Shown piece after piece: positions 7,836-17,296 of a stretch of 64,000 nt of DNA. Made by a program: the position numbers and the translations under genes. How positions within the stretch are numbered: position 1 is the first letter of the stretch; every line of letters begins with the position of its first letter. The DNA lies in assembly GCF_037992945.1 (NCBI RefSeq), contig NZ_CP150304.1:2545501-2609500 (forward strand), given 5' to 3'. The notes below the pieces were generated by a model. The model was not told where the DNA came from. It worked only from the letters and a program-made list of their open reading frames with translations, and ran no database searches. The stretch is from Peribacillus sp. FSL E2-0218 (lineage in GTDB: Bacteria; Bacillota; Bacilli; Bacillales; DSM-1321).

Positions 7836-8801
7836 TTATAAATGAATAACATCTTTCGTTTCATACGATTCATTTGCTGCAAGGGTAACCCCTAACGTCT
7901 CAAGTCCATTTTTGTAATCAGAAAGGATTAAACTTATATCTTTGGTACGAACCGCCTCAATAAAGGCATTATCCTGTTCTTCATAAAAATCGACTTTCGA
8001 ATGATACGTTATGGTACGATCTTCTTCTACAATCGTTAAATCAGTTCCATCAATGGACAAACGGAAATTATCTCCCAGTAGTTCTACTCCCATCCGATGA
8101 TCGGGTTGAATAAAGGAACTATCAATATGCCCAACTGCTCCTGATTCCAGTGAAAAGTTAACAGAAGATACATCTGGAATATCAATATTAGCAATACCTT
8201 CTGAGGAAAGAAGATTCATGTTAGCATGAACTGTCTTAATATCACCAGCTAAATAGCGAATCATATCAACAATATGTGTGGATTGTTCAACGAGTTGCCC
8301 TCCTGATTTTTTCATTTCTCTATACCATGAGGTACTTACAAAGGAAGTGAGATAATGACCGCGAGCCATTGAAACTTTTTTATCACGTAAATAGTCCTTG
8401 GCTATGCCTACCGTATCAAGGTACCTTAAGCAGTAGCCAGTAGCACATATTATACCTGAATCTTTAATCCGTTCATATTTGCTGAGGACACTTTTCATAT
8501 CGAGACCTACCGGCTTTTCCACCATCAAATGGATACCTTTTTCCGCAGCTATTTCTTCCAAATCTCCATGTGCGAATGGTGGTACACAAATAAATAGTGC
8601 ATCAATTTCTTCACTATCTATCATTTTTTCAGCATCTGTATAATATCTAGTCCCATATTGTTTACCAACACGTACCGCTCTTTCCTCATCAATGTCACAA
8701 ACGGCAACGAGATCTGCTTTGTTGCTGTTGGCAATATTCTTTAGATGAAGTGAAGCAACTCCTCCTACTCCAACACAACCTATTTTTACCTTCTCCATCA
8801 T
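7836..8801 (-). CDS. Gfo/Idh/MocA-family oxidoreductase (third of operon)
   Basis: An NAD(P)-dependent sugar or cyclitol dehydrogenase of 321 residues. The N-terminal Rossmann motif is GCVGVGGVASLHLKN, the MVEKPVGLD motif supplies the EKP lysine, and SGGQLVEQSTHIVD carries the catalytic histidine region. It overlaps the upstream epimerase gene by four bases (ATGA), so the two are translationally coupled. A GGGGGCG ribosome site lies inside that gene. Substrate is unknown. It is the last gene of the operon and paralogous to the genes at 9752 and 10720. Confidence 0.88.
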   Translation of the reverse strand: MMEKVKIGCVGVGGVASLHLKNIANSNKADLVAVCDIDEERAVRVGKQYGTRYYTDAEKMIDSEEIDALFICVPPFAHGDLEEIAAEKGIHLMVEKPVGLDMKSVLSKYERIKDSGIICATGYCLRYLDTVGIAKDYLRDKKVSMARGHYLTSFVSTSWYREMKKSGGQLVEQSTHIVDMIRYLAGDIKTVHANMNLLSSEGIANIDIPDVSSVNFSLESGAVGHIDSSFIQPDHRMGVELLGDNFRLSIDGTDLTIVEEDRTITYHSKVDFYEEQDNAFIEAVRTKDISLILSDYKNGLETLGVTLAANESYETKDVIHL

Positions 8802-9652
8802 CTCGCCCCCATATCTTCCATCCTTTTCTTACCTAACTGTATAATCCTATCAATATGCCTAGCCGTATCTATTGCCAAAGATGAAGGATCAATTAAATGA
8901 GGGCTCAATTCCGATGTAATCGTGTCCTCATAACCAATCTCACTTAAAGCTTGATAAACAGCTTTCCAATTAACATCACCTGCCAATAAAGGAACAAATC
9001 CATTAATGTTTCCAACGGCCGTACAGAAATCTTTGACATGCACTTTCTTAATTCGTTTTTCTAAAATCCGAATCCATTGTTCAGGATAACCAAATTGCAG
9101 CACGTTACCAACATCGAAATATGCTCCAACATAATCAGAATCCAACTCATCAATGTAGCGTGCCATCTCAAGTGGAGATAATAAAAATTTGTTCCAGACA
9201 TTTTCAATGCCAATATGCACACGATTCTTTTCTGCAAAAGGTAAGATTTTCTTTAATTCTTCCTGGGAGCGTTTATAGCATTCATCATATGTGGTAGTTT
9301 CACTAACTATGCCAGGGACCACAAGGATTGTATCTGCCTCCAATGCGACTGCTAATTCAATTAGTTTCTCCACAATCTTTCTTCCCTCTCCCCGTATAGT
9401 TTCACTTGGATCGGAGAGTGGCGATTCCCATAATAATGATGTGGAAATACTTTTCAGCTTCAAATTGTATGATGAAGCAAGCTTCACAATCTTTTTTGCC
9501 TCTTTGGTTGTTGTATTCATACTTAGCCCAACGTCACTTTCTGAATTCAAATTCAGTTCGACTGTATCAAACCCTGCCTTCCAACTGTATTCAAACACCT
9601 TCTCAAGGGGAGTTCCTGATGGATAGCACCACTGATTAATCCCTTTTAACAT
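8798..9652 (-). CDS. Sugar phosphate isomerase/epimerase-like TIM barrel
   Basis: A xylose isomerase-like (AP endonuclease family 2 fold) protein. Visible features are TVELNLNSE early, LVVPGIVSET, GIENVWNKFLL, VGAYFDVGNVLQFG and KRIKKVHVKDF with metal-binding E, D, H and E residues. The frame is open upstream to 9751, but AAGGAGTG sits eight bases before ATG 9652, giving 284 residues. Relatives include 2-keto-myo-inositol dehydratase, hexulose epimerases and the 3-keto-glycoside eliminating enzymes of levoglucosan-type pathways. Its position between Gfo/Idh/MocA genes favours action on a keto-sugar. Confidence 0.82.
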   Translation of the reverse strand: MLKGINQWCYPSGTPLEKVFEYSWKAGFDTVELNLNSESDVGLSMNTTTKEAKKIVKLASSYNLKLKSISTSLLWESPLSDPSETIRGEGRKIVEKLIELAVALEADTILVVPGIVSETTTYDECYKRSQEELKKILPFAEKNRVHIGIENVWNKFLLSPLEMARYIDELDSDYVGAYFDVGNVLQFGYPEQWIRILEKRIKKVHVKDFCTAVGNINGFVPLLAGDVNWKAVYQALSEIGYEDTITSELSPHLIDPSSLAIDTARHIDRIIQLGKKRMEDMGAR

Positions 9653-9751
9653 AAAAAATCCACTCCTTCTAATGAAGCATTCCACCTTCAAAGTCATTAT
9701 GACTCTACTCGAGTAAAGAAGGAGACCCAATAAAAGAGGCCTCCAAAACAA

Positions 9752-10723
9752 TTATTTTATTGTTACTGGTTCCTGTTTCTTAGATGACTCGTATGCTGCG
9801 ATAGCTACGGATAACGCTTTCAATCCATCTTCCCCAGTAATTGAAGGGGGGTTCCCATCCCTTACACTTGAAATAAAGTCTTCCACTAGAGCCTTATCCA
9901 TGTCGTCACCCCAGAAATCCCACTTAGCACCGTCCTTATTATAAACATTTGTTTTTTGTCCGAATGCATCTACTTTGAGCGTACCACGGGTTCCCACTAC
10001 CTCTAGTGTCAAGTCACCCCATGTAGGAAAACTCTCGTTTCTCGACCAGCTACAGTCCAGTGTTGCAAACATATTATTATCAAACTCCATTGTCAGCAGT
10101 CCACAGTCATCGATATCGTAATCCGAAATCAGGTTGCCAACTTCTGCATATACTTCTTTTACTTCAGCTCCAGTGTACCAACGGATAATATCAACCACAT
10201 GGACTGTATGATCAATAACTGCTCCTCCACCTGATTTTTCTGGATCAACAAACCAGTTGCCAGGGTTTGTACCACGGTTTGTACCTTTAATCGCAACAAT
10301 ATTTCCAAGCTGCCCACTCTCGATTACCTGCTTCGCCTTTACTACAGGTGTGTTGAATCTAACTGGGAAAGCTGTCTGCAACATCACGTTTTGTTCCTTA
10401 CATACATCAATAATAGCCTGAGCGTCCTTAAGCGTATGTGCTAAAGGTTTCTCACATAATATATGTTTGCCTTTTTTTGCTGCTGCAACTACATGTTCAT
10501 AGTGGTTACTGTTTTCTGAAGTAATGACTACTGCTTCAATAGGCTGATCCAATAAATCTGCATAATTCGCATAGTATTTCGTGTTAAATTGGGCAGATAC
10601 CTTTTTTCCTCGTTCTTGATTTTCATCCGCAATTCCAAGGATTTCGACTCCATCTAACTGCTTTAATGCATCTGCATAACTAAATGCATGACTATGAGCA
10701 AAACTTATAATTCCAACTCTCAT
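9752..10723 (-). CDS. Gfo/Idh/MocA-family oxidoreductase (second of operon)
   Basis: A 323-residue dehydrogenase with an N-terminal nucleotide-binding region (VGIISFAHSHAFSYADAL, with HSH instead of the usual glycine-rich end), the ILCEKPLAHT motif and GGGAVIDHTVHVVDIIRW carrying the catalytic histidine. ATG 10723 overlaps the stop of the preceding gene (ATGA), and GGGAGAG lies upstream. The His-rich start differs from its two paralogues and suggests a different substrate or step. Confidence 0.87.
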   Translation of the reverse strand: MRVGIISFAHSHAFSYADALKQLDGVEILGIADENQERGKKVSAQFNTKYYANYADLLDQPIEAVVITSENSNHYEHVVAAAKKGKHILCEKPLAHTLKDAQAIIDVCKEQNVMLQTAFPVRFNTPVVKAKQVIESGQLGNIVAIKGTNRGTNPGNWFVDPEKSGGGAVIDHTVHVVDIIRWYTGAEVKEVYAEVGNLISDYDIDDCGLLTMEFDNNMFATLDCSWSRNESFPTWGDLTLEVVGTRGTLKVDAFGQKTNVYNKDGAKWDFWGDDMDKALVEDFISSVRDGNPPSITGEDGLKALSVAIAAYESSKKQEPVTIK

Positions 10724-11736
10724 TGGACACTCTCCCTTTCATTATTGCTTTTCATTACAACTGCTTTTCCTGTTTCAATTGATTCAAGTGCAGCAAATGA
10801 AATCTCCATAGCTTTATAAGCATCTTCTGCAGAAACAACTGGTGCAGCATCCGTATTGATGCAATTTATGAAATGCTGAAGTTCAGTGAAATAAGGATTA
10901 TCCTTCATCGGACTTTCAGGAACAGAAACTCCCTCACTAGATGCAGTTTCTTTTTTACTTGTTACTACTGGAGCTACTTTATCACTGTCATAATCAATCA
11001 CTCCTTCTTTTCCAGCTATTTCAAATTTAGTCATGAAACTTTGATGTGCCCAGGTACCCTCAACATGCGCAATGACTCCGTTTTCAAAACGCAAAGTAAC
11101 TAAAGCATATTCTATGTTTTCAGGATCTCTGGTTCTGAATTTTTTTGCATAAACACGCTCTATCTCACCAAAACACCATCTTAAATAATCAAAATCATGG
11201 ATAATCATGTCAAGAACCAATCCGCCACTGCTTTGAAAATCCGCGTACCAATCATTGGAAGCTATCGGGAAAGCTCCACCTCTTGTCGTTCTGACAACCG
11301 CCGGTTTCCCTATCTTCCCCTTATCAAGAAGTTGCTTTGCCTTGATATATTCCGGAAAAAACCTGACCACATGGCCTACAAATAATTTCACTCCCTTACC
11401 TTTACAATAATTGATCATATCCCTAGCATCCGAAAGCGTTCGGGCTAAAGGTTTTTCACAAATAACATGTCTATTGTCATCAGCAACCTTTGTGACATAT
11501 TGTTTATGGAACGGAGTTGGCACACAAATGGACACGGCATCAATGTAGAAGTCCAGGCCTTCTACTGCTTCTTCATATGTTTTAAATGCTTTTGTTCCTA
11601 GTTGTTCTGCCAGAACAGCTGCTTTTTCAAAATTTGAATCAATAATTCCCGCCAAAGTAACATGTTGCATTTTTGTATAGGCAATTGCATGTGTACGCCC
11701 CATCGTCCCAGCTCCAATAACAAGTGTATTAAACAT
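10720..11736 (-). CDS. Gfo/Idh/MocA-family oxidoreductase (first of operon)
   Basis: A dehydrogenase with a complete Rossmann motif (VIGAGTMGRTHAIAY), the VICEKPLARTL motif and SGGLVLDMIIHDFDYLRW with the catalytic histidine. The frame opens with TTG 11742, but ATG 11736 is better placed after AGGGAGAG (338 residues). It follows the broken ROK kinase after a gap of 160 bases and is coupled to the next dehydrogenase. Myo-inositol 2-dehydrogenase-like enzymes have this form, but a specific substrate cannot be assigned. Confidence 0.87.
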   Translation of the reverse strand: MFNTLVIGAGTMGRTHAIAYTKMQHVTLAGIIDSNFEKAAVLAEQLGTKAFKTYEEAVEGLDFYIDAVSICVPTPFHKQYVTKVADDNRHVICEKPLARTLSDARDMINYCKGKGVKLFVGHVVRFFPEYIKAKQLLDKGKIGKPAVVRTTRGGAFPIASNDWYADFQSSGGLVLDMIIHDFDYLRWCFGEIERVYAKKFRTRDPENIEYALVTLRFENGVIAHVEGTWAHQSFMTKFEIAGKEGVIDYDSDKVAPVVTSKKETASSEGVSVPESPMKDNPYFTELQHFINCINTDAAPVVSAEDAYKAMEISFAALESIETGKAVVMKSNNERESVQ

Positions 11737-11896
11737 AGTCAACTCTCCCTATCATTTATTTTTCCAGATCAATTGGTATTCAGGTGAGCATTTCTCCTAA
11801 TTAAGAAAGAACATTCTTGAGTCATCTAATACACCGATATGGCTTCCAGGTTTTAATTTTTTGGTTTCCACTTGATTAAACAATATAGTTTTGGAG

Positions 11897-12104
11897 CTAT
11901 TCCGGTACCTTTAATCCTTTTTTATAACCAGTTGGTACTGTAAGTAGGCAATTTATAGCTAAAAGAATATTGGCAGAAACATCGCTTCGTTGATGTCTGA
12001 CCTTCAAATTCAAAAAAAATTTCTCCATCACATGATAATAGAATTGCACCTATTTTCGTTCCTCGAATGTCCAGACCTATCGCTAATTCTCTTGATGCCT
12101 CCAT
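11897..12104 (-). pseudogene. ROK-family sugar kinase remnant
   Basis: The frame from ATG 12104 shows the ROK start (LAIGLDIRGTKIGAILLSCDG, with R for the usual G in DxGGTK), then FEGQTSTKR. A frameshift near 11990 moves the continuation (DVSANILLAINCLL, VPTGYKKGLKVPE) to another frame, which stops at 11899-11897. Only about 65 codons of a normal 300-residue kinase remain. It lies 32 bases after a permease gene, where carbohydrate operons often keep a kinase, so the operon seems to have lost this step. Confidence 0.7.
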
Positions 12105-12136
12105 CCGATTTTCTACTTGAACATTATCATTTGGCT

Positions 12137-12949
12137 TTACTTTCTTGCCCCCTGCAGTGCTATTCCAGCAACAAGATATTTCTGTAATAAGATAAACATT
12201 ATCAGCATTGGAATTGTAGACATCACAGCACCGGCCATTAAGAGTGGATAGTTAGTTGAATACTCTCCTTGGAATGCAGCAATCCCTCCAGAAAGTACTC
12301 TCATATCCTCTGAACTTGTCATAATAAGTGGCCATAAAAAATCGTTCCATGACCCAAGAATGGTGAAAATCGCCAGTGCAATCAGTGCGGGAGTAGCATT
12401 CGGAATAATGATCCTCCAATAGATGCCGAAGAACGAACAGCCATCCATCGTGGCAGCCTCATCCAGTTCTTTCGGAATACCCATAAAGAACTGTCTCAGA
12501 AAAAAGACACCAAATGCACTGAACATCCCCGGAACAATCAACGCATAGAAAGTATCAAGCCACCCAAGTTGTGATAAAATTCCATAGTTAGGGATTAATA
12601 TAACTTGCATAGGCACCATCAAGACAGATAGAATCAAAATAAAAATTGTATTCTTTCCTGGGAAGTTCATCCTCGCGAAAGCGAATGCTGCCAAGGAACA
12701 TAAAAATAATTGAGACAGTGTTCTTCCTACAGTTACTAAGATGGTATTCCAATAATATTTTACAAATTCTACACTTTCGAAGACGTTAAGGTAATTCTCA
12801 AACTTCAGTTCCTTCGGCAAAATAGTCGGCGGCACCTGCATGGTTTCCGGAGATGTTTTTAACGACGTCAGGATCATCCAAAAAAAAGGGACGATCATGA
12901 TAAAAGCACCAATAATCAGCAAGATATGATTAGTGAATTTTAATTTCAT
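12137..12949 (-). CDS. Carbohydrate ABC transporter permease (MalG type)
   Basis: A 270-residue inner-membrane permease of the carbohydrate-uptake CUT1 family with about six membrane segments, beginning IGAFIMIVPFFWMILTSLKT. The EAA loop that contacts the ATPase is visible as DEAATMDGCSFFGIYWRIIIP. It lies 14 bases after its partner permease. No ATPase gene is in the operon, so a shared MsmX-type ATPase encoded elsewhere is likely, as is usual in bacilli. Confidence 0.92.
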   Translation of the reverse strand: MKLKFTNHILLIIGAFIMIVPFFWMILTSLKTSPETMQVPPTILPKELKFENYLNVFESVEFVKYYWNTILVTVGRTLSQLFLCSLAAFAFARMNFPGKNTIFILILSVLMVPMQVILIPNYGILSQLGWLDTFYALIVPGMFSAFGVFFLRQFFMGIPKELDEAATMDGCSFFGIYWRIIIPNATPALIALAIFTILGSWNDFLWPLIMTSSEDMRVLSGGIAAFQGEYSTNYPLLMAGAVMSTIPMLIMFILLQKYLVAGIALQGARK

Positions 12950-12963
12950 TATTTATGCCTCCT

Positions 12964-13911
12964 TTAACCATCGTAATGGACCCACTTCTTTTGAAAAATG
13001 AACTGTACAATTGTAACGGCTAATATTGCTAAGAATAGTAAAAATGCCTGAGCAGATGCTATTCCCATCTCCGAATTCTTAAAACCATACTCGTAAATGG
13101 CATAAACTACTGTTCTCAATGGTTCTAACAGTGCAGAACTATTACCGATCATGATGAAAATCAGGTCAAACACTTGTAGGGAATTAATCATACCTGTAAT
13201 AAATACGAAGAATAAAGTTGGAGTGATCAACGGTAATGTTATGCTGAAAAATTGTCGCACCTTGGATGCACCATCAATCTGAGCAGCTTCATAATATGTT
13301 TTTGAAACTCCCTGAAGACCTGCAAGAATCAAAATGACATTACTTCCGATAGTCATCCATACATATACCAGAATTACCGAAAATAGTGCAATATTTGGGT
13401 CAAACAGCCACGAAGGCTGAGGAAGATTAAATATCCCTAAAACATAATTGATCAATCCGTATTCTGTATTGTAAAGCCACTTCCAGACCATCCCGACAGC
13501 AACCGGCATCGTCACCACTGGCAGGAAATACATCGTTCTATAAAATACCATTCCTTTGATTTTTTGATTAAGCATTAGAGCAATAACTGTCGCAATAGAA
13601 GCCGTTAATGGTACAGATATGGCGGTAAATAAGAACGTATTAAGTATTGAACGGATAAATGACGAATCCTGAAACAATACAATGATATTATTTAATCCGA
13701 CATATTTTGGAGCAGTTATTCCATCCCATTTTGTTAACGATAAAATAAAGGATGCGACTGCAGGAAGCATATAGAATAAAGCAAGCCCAAAAAGAGTTGG
13801 CGCAATAAATAGATAAGCCCAGAGTGCTTCTCGATTGTATTTTTTCTTAGTACTCTTTGTTCTTTTTATTACATTACTTTTGCTATTCTTTGAAACGGAA
13901 ATAGTATTCAA
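12964..13911 (-). CDS. Carbohydrate ABC transporter permease (MalF/UgpA type)
   Basis: The partner CUT1 permease, with a cytoplasmic basic N-terminus, a first membrane segment at AYLFIAPTLFGLALFY, about six segments in all and the EAA loop YEAAQIDGASKVRQFFSITLP. The frame is open to 13983, but TTG 13911 lies eight bases after the strong site GGAGGAG, so that start is preferred (315 residues). It forms the membrane channel with the product at 12137 and receives sugar from the lipoprotein at 13988. Confidence 0.9.
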   Translation of the reverse strand: MNTISVSKNSKSNVIKRTKSTKKKYNREALWAYLFIAPTLFGLALFYMLPAVASFILSLTKWDGITAPKYVGLNNIIVLFQDSSFIRSILNTFLFTAISVPLTASIATVIALMLNQKIKGMVFYRTMYFLPVVTMPVAVGMVWKWLYNTEYGLINYVLGIFNLPQPSWLFDPNIALFSVILVYVWMTIGSNVILILAGLQGVSKTYYEAAQIDGASKVRQFFSITLPLITPTLFFVFITGMINSLQVFDLIFIMIGNSSALLEPLRTVVYAIYEYGFKNSEMGIASAQAFLLFLAILAVTIVQFIFQKKWVHYDG

Positions 13912-13987
13912 GTTTACCTCTCCTCCCTTGAAAGGATGGGTGTAATGGCCTTTCCACTTATGGGAATGAGCCATTACATTCAAATTA

Positions 13988-15244
13988 TTAGTCTTTTTTC
14001 TCTTCTTTTAATATCCTATTCATTCCTTCTGTTACCTCGTCCAATGCATCATCAATTGAAGTACCATCCAGAAAAGCTTTCTGGATTTTTTCTGTTTCTA
14101 TAGCCTGCCATTCAGAAGTACGCTCTGATATTGGATAAGCTACACCTCCATTTTGCTGCGCGTCAAGTAATACTTTAAGATCCAATGATGGAACAGAACC
14201 TACCCAGATTTCACCTGTACTTTTCATTGCTGGGATCGAATATCCTGATTCAGCAATATCTTTATTTGCTTGCTCACTAGTAAGACTCTTAATCAGATCC
14301 CAAACCAGATCATCATTTTTCGTGTTTTCATTCATTGCCCATCCGATTCCATGTACGATGGATGCTTTCTCTTTGCCTTTTGGTAATGGTGCAACACCTA
14401 ATTTGTCTCCTAAAGCCTCAATTAATGTTGGAGTGTTAACTGAAATTGCTGGCAACATTGCTAGCTTGTTAGAGATGAACAGCTGTGTGGATTCTGTTTC
14501 CATCTGTTTTTTTGTAGTAGGTGAGATTCCTTTTTCTATTAGAGTACTGATAAAAGCAAAAGCTTCTTTTGACTCTTTAGATCCAAAACCTGATTGTGTT
14601 TTGTCTTCATTAATCACATTACCACCAGCCTGATAGATAAGATTATAATAACCTTGCTGGTTTACCGTTGTATGTGCAGCATAGCCGTAAATTCCTTTAT
14701 CCGAATCAGTCAGCTTCTCACCCTGCCTTTCAAGATCTTCCCAGGTCCACGACTCATCAGGATAATCTACACCAGCATCATCAAATAATTGCTTGTTGTA
14801 ATAAAGGCCAACAGAGTCTGTGAAGTAAGGCGCTGCATATAGTTCGCTTTCCAAAGAGTATAGATCTACTACAGCTGAAACATAGTCTTCTTTATTAAAC
14901 TCCTCATCTTCTTTGACGAATGGCTCTAGGTTTTTAATTAACCCATCAGTGGCATATTTATAAAAGTTCGGACCGTTCATCCAAAATACATCAGGACCGT
15001 TTCCACCACCTAAACTGGTTTTCAATTTAGTCCAATAGGTACTCCAAGGAGTATATGTTACCTTGACTTCTACTTCCGGATGTTCCTCATTGAACGCTTT
15101 AATAGAAGCTTTAACTTGATCACTTACGTTTTCATCCCATAGCGCAACTTTTATCACCTTTTTATCAGAATCAGCAGCATTACTGCACCCCACCATGAAA
15201 ACCGCCAGCACAATTACGACAATACATGATAATTTTATTTTCAT
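13988..15244 (-). CDS. Sugar ABC transporter substrate-binding lipoprotein
   Basis: A family 1 extracellular solute-binding protein with a lipoprotein signal (hydrophobic IVVIVLAVFMVGC ending in a lipobox cysteine) and a mature domain typical of sugar binders (VALWDENVS, GPDVFWMNGPNF, ESWTWEDLERQ). ATG 15244 follows AAGGAGG; the frame open to 15259 is the ribosome site itself. At 418 residues it is a normal length. It is the first structural gene of the operon and would capture the sugar outside the membrane. Confidence 0.93.
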   Translation of the reverse strand: MKIKLSCIVVIVLAVFMVGCSNAADSDKKVIKVALWDENVSDQVKASIKAFNEEHPEVEVKVTYTPWSTYWTKLKTSLGGGNGPDVFWMNGPNFYKYATDGLIKNLEPFVKEDEEFNKEDYVSAVVDLYSLESELYAAPYFTDSVGLYYNKQLFDDAGVDYPDESWTWEDLERQGEKLTDSDKGIYGYAAHTTVNQQGYYNLIYQAGGNVINEDKTQSGFGSKESKEAFAFISTLIEKGISPTTKKQMETESTQLFISNKLAMLPAISVNTPTLIEALGDKLGVAPLPKGKEKASIVHGIGWAMNENTKNDDLVWDLIKSLTSEQANKDIAESGYSIPAMKSTGEIWVGSVPSLDLKVLLDAQQNGGVAYPISERTSEWQAIETEKIQKAFLDGTSIDDALDEVTEGMNRILKEEKKD

Positions 15245-15352
15245 AATTACCTCCTTCAAATAATGACTTATAATCTTATGTAGATTCTATGATGTGTTAA
15301 AACCCATAGGCTTAAATTATTTTTAACTTCATCGCCTCCTCAATTAATTTCT

Positions 15353-16567
15353 TCAGTGTATTTGAAATTTAAATTTCCCATGAAGTATCACTGCAGCAGC
15401 ACCTAGCAATTCAAACTCTGAACCAAGTGATGTACTTTGGATATTAATTTTTTCCTTGAGAGTGGGTATCGCTTTGGCTACTAAAAGTTCATTAATCCCT
15501 TCCAAAAATAACGGGTTTTTTTGGATAATTTCACCACTTAAAATAATAACTTCCGGGTTGAAAAAGTGAATCGTATTTATTATTACAATGGATAAATATT
15601 TTAAAATGTCTTCCATGATTTCCAATGCTAATTCATCTTCTTGATTTAGTGCCTCTACAAAAATATTCGGTTTTATATTGTTCAGGTCATCAGAGACCAT
15701 TTCTTTTATAATAGTATCCCGCCTTTGCGCTATGATTGCGCTTACAATTCTAGTGTAGATGGCTGGCCAGTTTACGTAATTCTCTAGACAGCCTCTATTT
15801 CCGCAACTACATTTTATACCTCCTTCAACTACGGTCATATGGCCCATCTCACCAGAACTGCCAAGAAATCCACGATAAATGGACCCATTAACCATCATTC
15901 CAGAACCTATACCTTCTCCAATCGTAATATAAAGAAGGTCTTTATATTTACTAAACAAGCCAAAATAATTCTCTGCTAAAACAAATGCATTCGCATCATT
16001 GTCTAGAAATACTGGAAGATTGGTTCTTTCCTCAATTAATTGCTTTAAAGGGACATCATATAGATTCAGTTTTGTGTTGTATGAAATTACGCCCTTATCA
16101 GCATCCACAATACCTGGTGAAATAACAGATATCCCCTGGCAATAATCTTTATTGGGTTTTTGTTCCAGGAAATTCTCCACAACGTCAAGGATTAATTCAA
16201 TAATATCCTCCCCCTTTAAATGATTTGTAGGATGAATTTCTTTCCTCAAGATCTGCCCTTCCAGATTCATGTCAGCAATCCTGATGAAGGAGTTCGTAAT
16301 AGATACACCTAAAATGGAATGGGTATTTGGATTGAACCGTAGCAAAACCGGTTTTCTCCCGCCACTTGAAGTACCTACACCATCCTCACAAACAAGACCT
16401 TCATCGATTAATTCAGAAACAGCGGAAGTAACTGTAGTTGGGCTAATATTTATCATTTGTGCTATTTCGCTTCTTGAAATTGGTCCTTTTTTTCGAATTG
16501 TATCCAATATAATTGATCGATTTAATTCCTGAATTAACTTCAAATCTCCAGTCCTTTGCCTTTGCAT
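15353..16567 (-). CDS. ROK-family transcriptional repressor (NagC/XylR type)
   Basis: A 404-residue regulator with an N-terminal winged helix-turn-helix (GPISRSEIAQMINISPTTVTSAV) and a ROK sugar-binding domain. The ROK zinc motif CSCGNRGCLENY and the GEGIGSGMMVNGSIYRG glycine-rich segment are present. The frame is open to 16606, but AAGGAGAG precedes ATG 16567 by ten bases. It heads the sugar operon in the same direction, 108 bases before the binding-protein gene, and most likely represses the operon until the sugar is bound. Confidence 0.9.
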   Translation of the reverse strand: MQRQRTGDLKLIQELNRSIILDTIRKKGPISRSEIAQMINISPTTVTSAVSELIDEGLVCEDGVGTSSGGRKPVLLRFNPNTHSILGVSITNSFIRIADMNLEGQILRKEIHPTNHLKGEDIIELILDVVENFLEQKPNKDYCQGISVISPGIVDADKGVISYNTKLNLYDVPLKQLIEERTNLPVFLDNDANAFVLAENYFGLFSKYKDLLYITIGEGIGSGMMVNGSIYRGFLGSSGEMGHMTVVEGGIKCSCGNRGCLENYVNWPAIYTRIVSAIIAQRRDTIIKEMVSDDLNNIKPNIFVEALNQEDELALEIMEDILKYLSIVIINTIHFFNPEVIILSGEIIQKNPLFLEGINELLVAKAIPTLKEKINIQSTSLGSEFELLGAAAVILHGKFKFQIH

Positions 16568-17296
16568 AATGTAAATCTCTCCTTGTAATCTGATTTCTTT
16601 TTCCATCGGCTTTATTAAGTTTGTTAAAAAAACGAAACAGAAAAGGAAAAATCAGCATTTTAGAATAATGAGGTGTTTTTTATTTGTTATTGATAACAAA
16701 TCTTTATGTAATTCCTAAATTTATATTTTGACTTTCTCTAATCTGTTTAATAACATCATAGTTTAATTTTTTTGTATTGTAAACAATTAAATTGAATATT
16801 TAAAATTTTCTGAAATTAGATGAAGTTAATTTCATTTTTCTTGTAGGTAGTTGCACAGCATATTTTTGATAAGTGAAGTGAGTTCTATGTAATGTAATAC
16901 GGTGACCCCGAAGATGCGGATCAAGAAATATAGTATACATTTTTTAAAAATACCATAATAATATTATGTAAACTATTTATGATGCAGAATCTCACAAAAT
17001 AAGTCTTACAATTCTCCCGCCAAACATGGTATCGTAAAAAATTCATCTTCAATGATCTCATTATATTAGATAAATTTCTTTACTTCTGTTCGGAAAGTTT
17101 GTTCAACACCACTCTACTTCAACTATTCAAAAGAAAGCATGCAAAATATTTCTTTTAAATCTTCATACCAACGATACCATTTTTCTCTTACACTCCAATT
17201 ATAACGAAATTATCTTTGTAAATGGAAAATCCTCTTAATGGTGAATGAAGCAGCACCAGCATAAGAAAAAGATTTGCGCAAACACGCAAACCTTCC
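16568..17296. other. AT-rich non-coding region
   Basis: About 730 bases upstream of the ROK regulator and downstream of the integrase. It is strongly AT-rich, with no frame that looks coding and no clear terminator. The promoter of the sugar operon must lie near its left end, but no confident -35/-10 pair or cre box was recognised. Confidence 0.45.
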
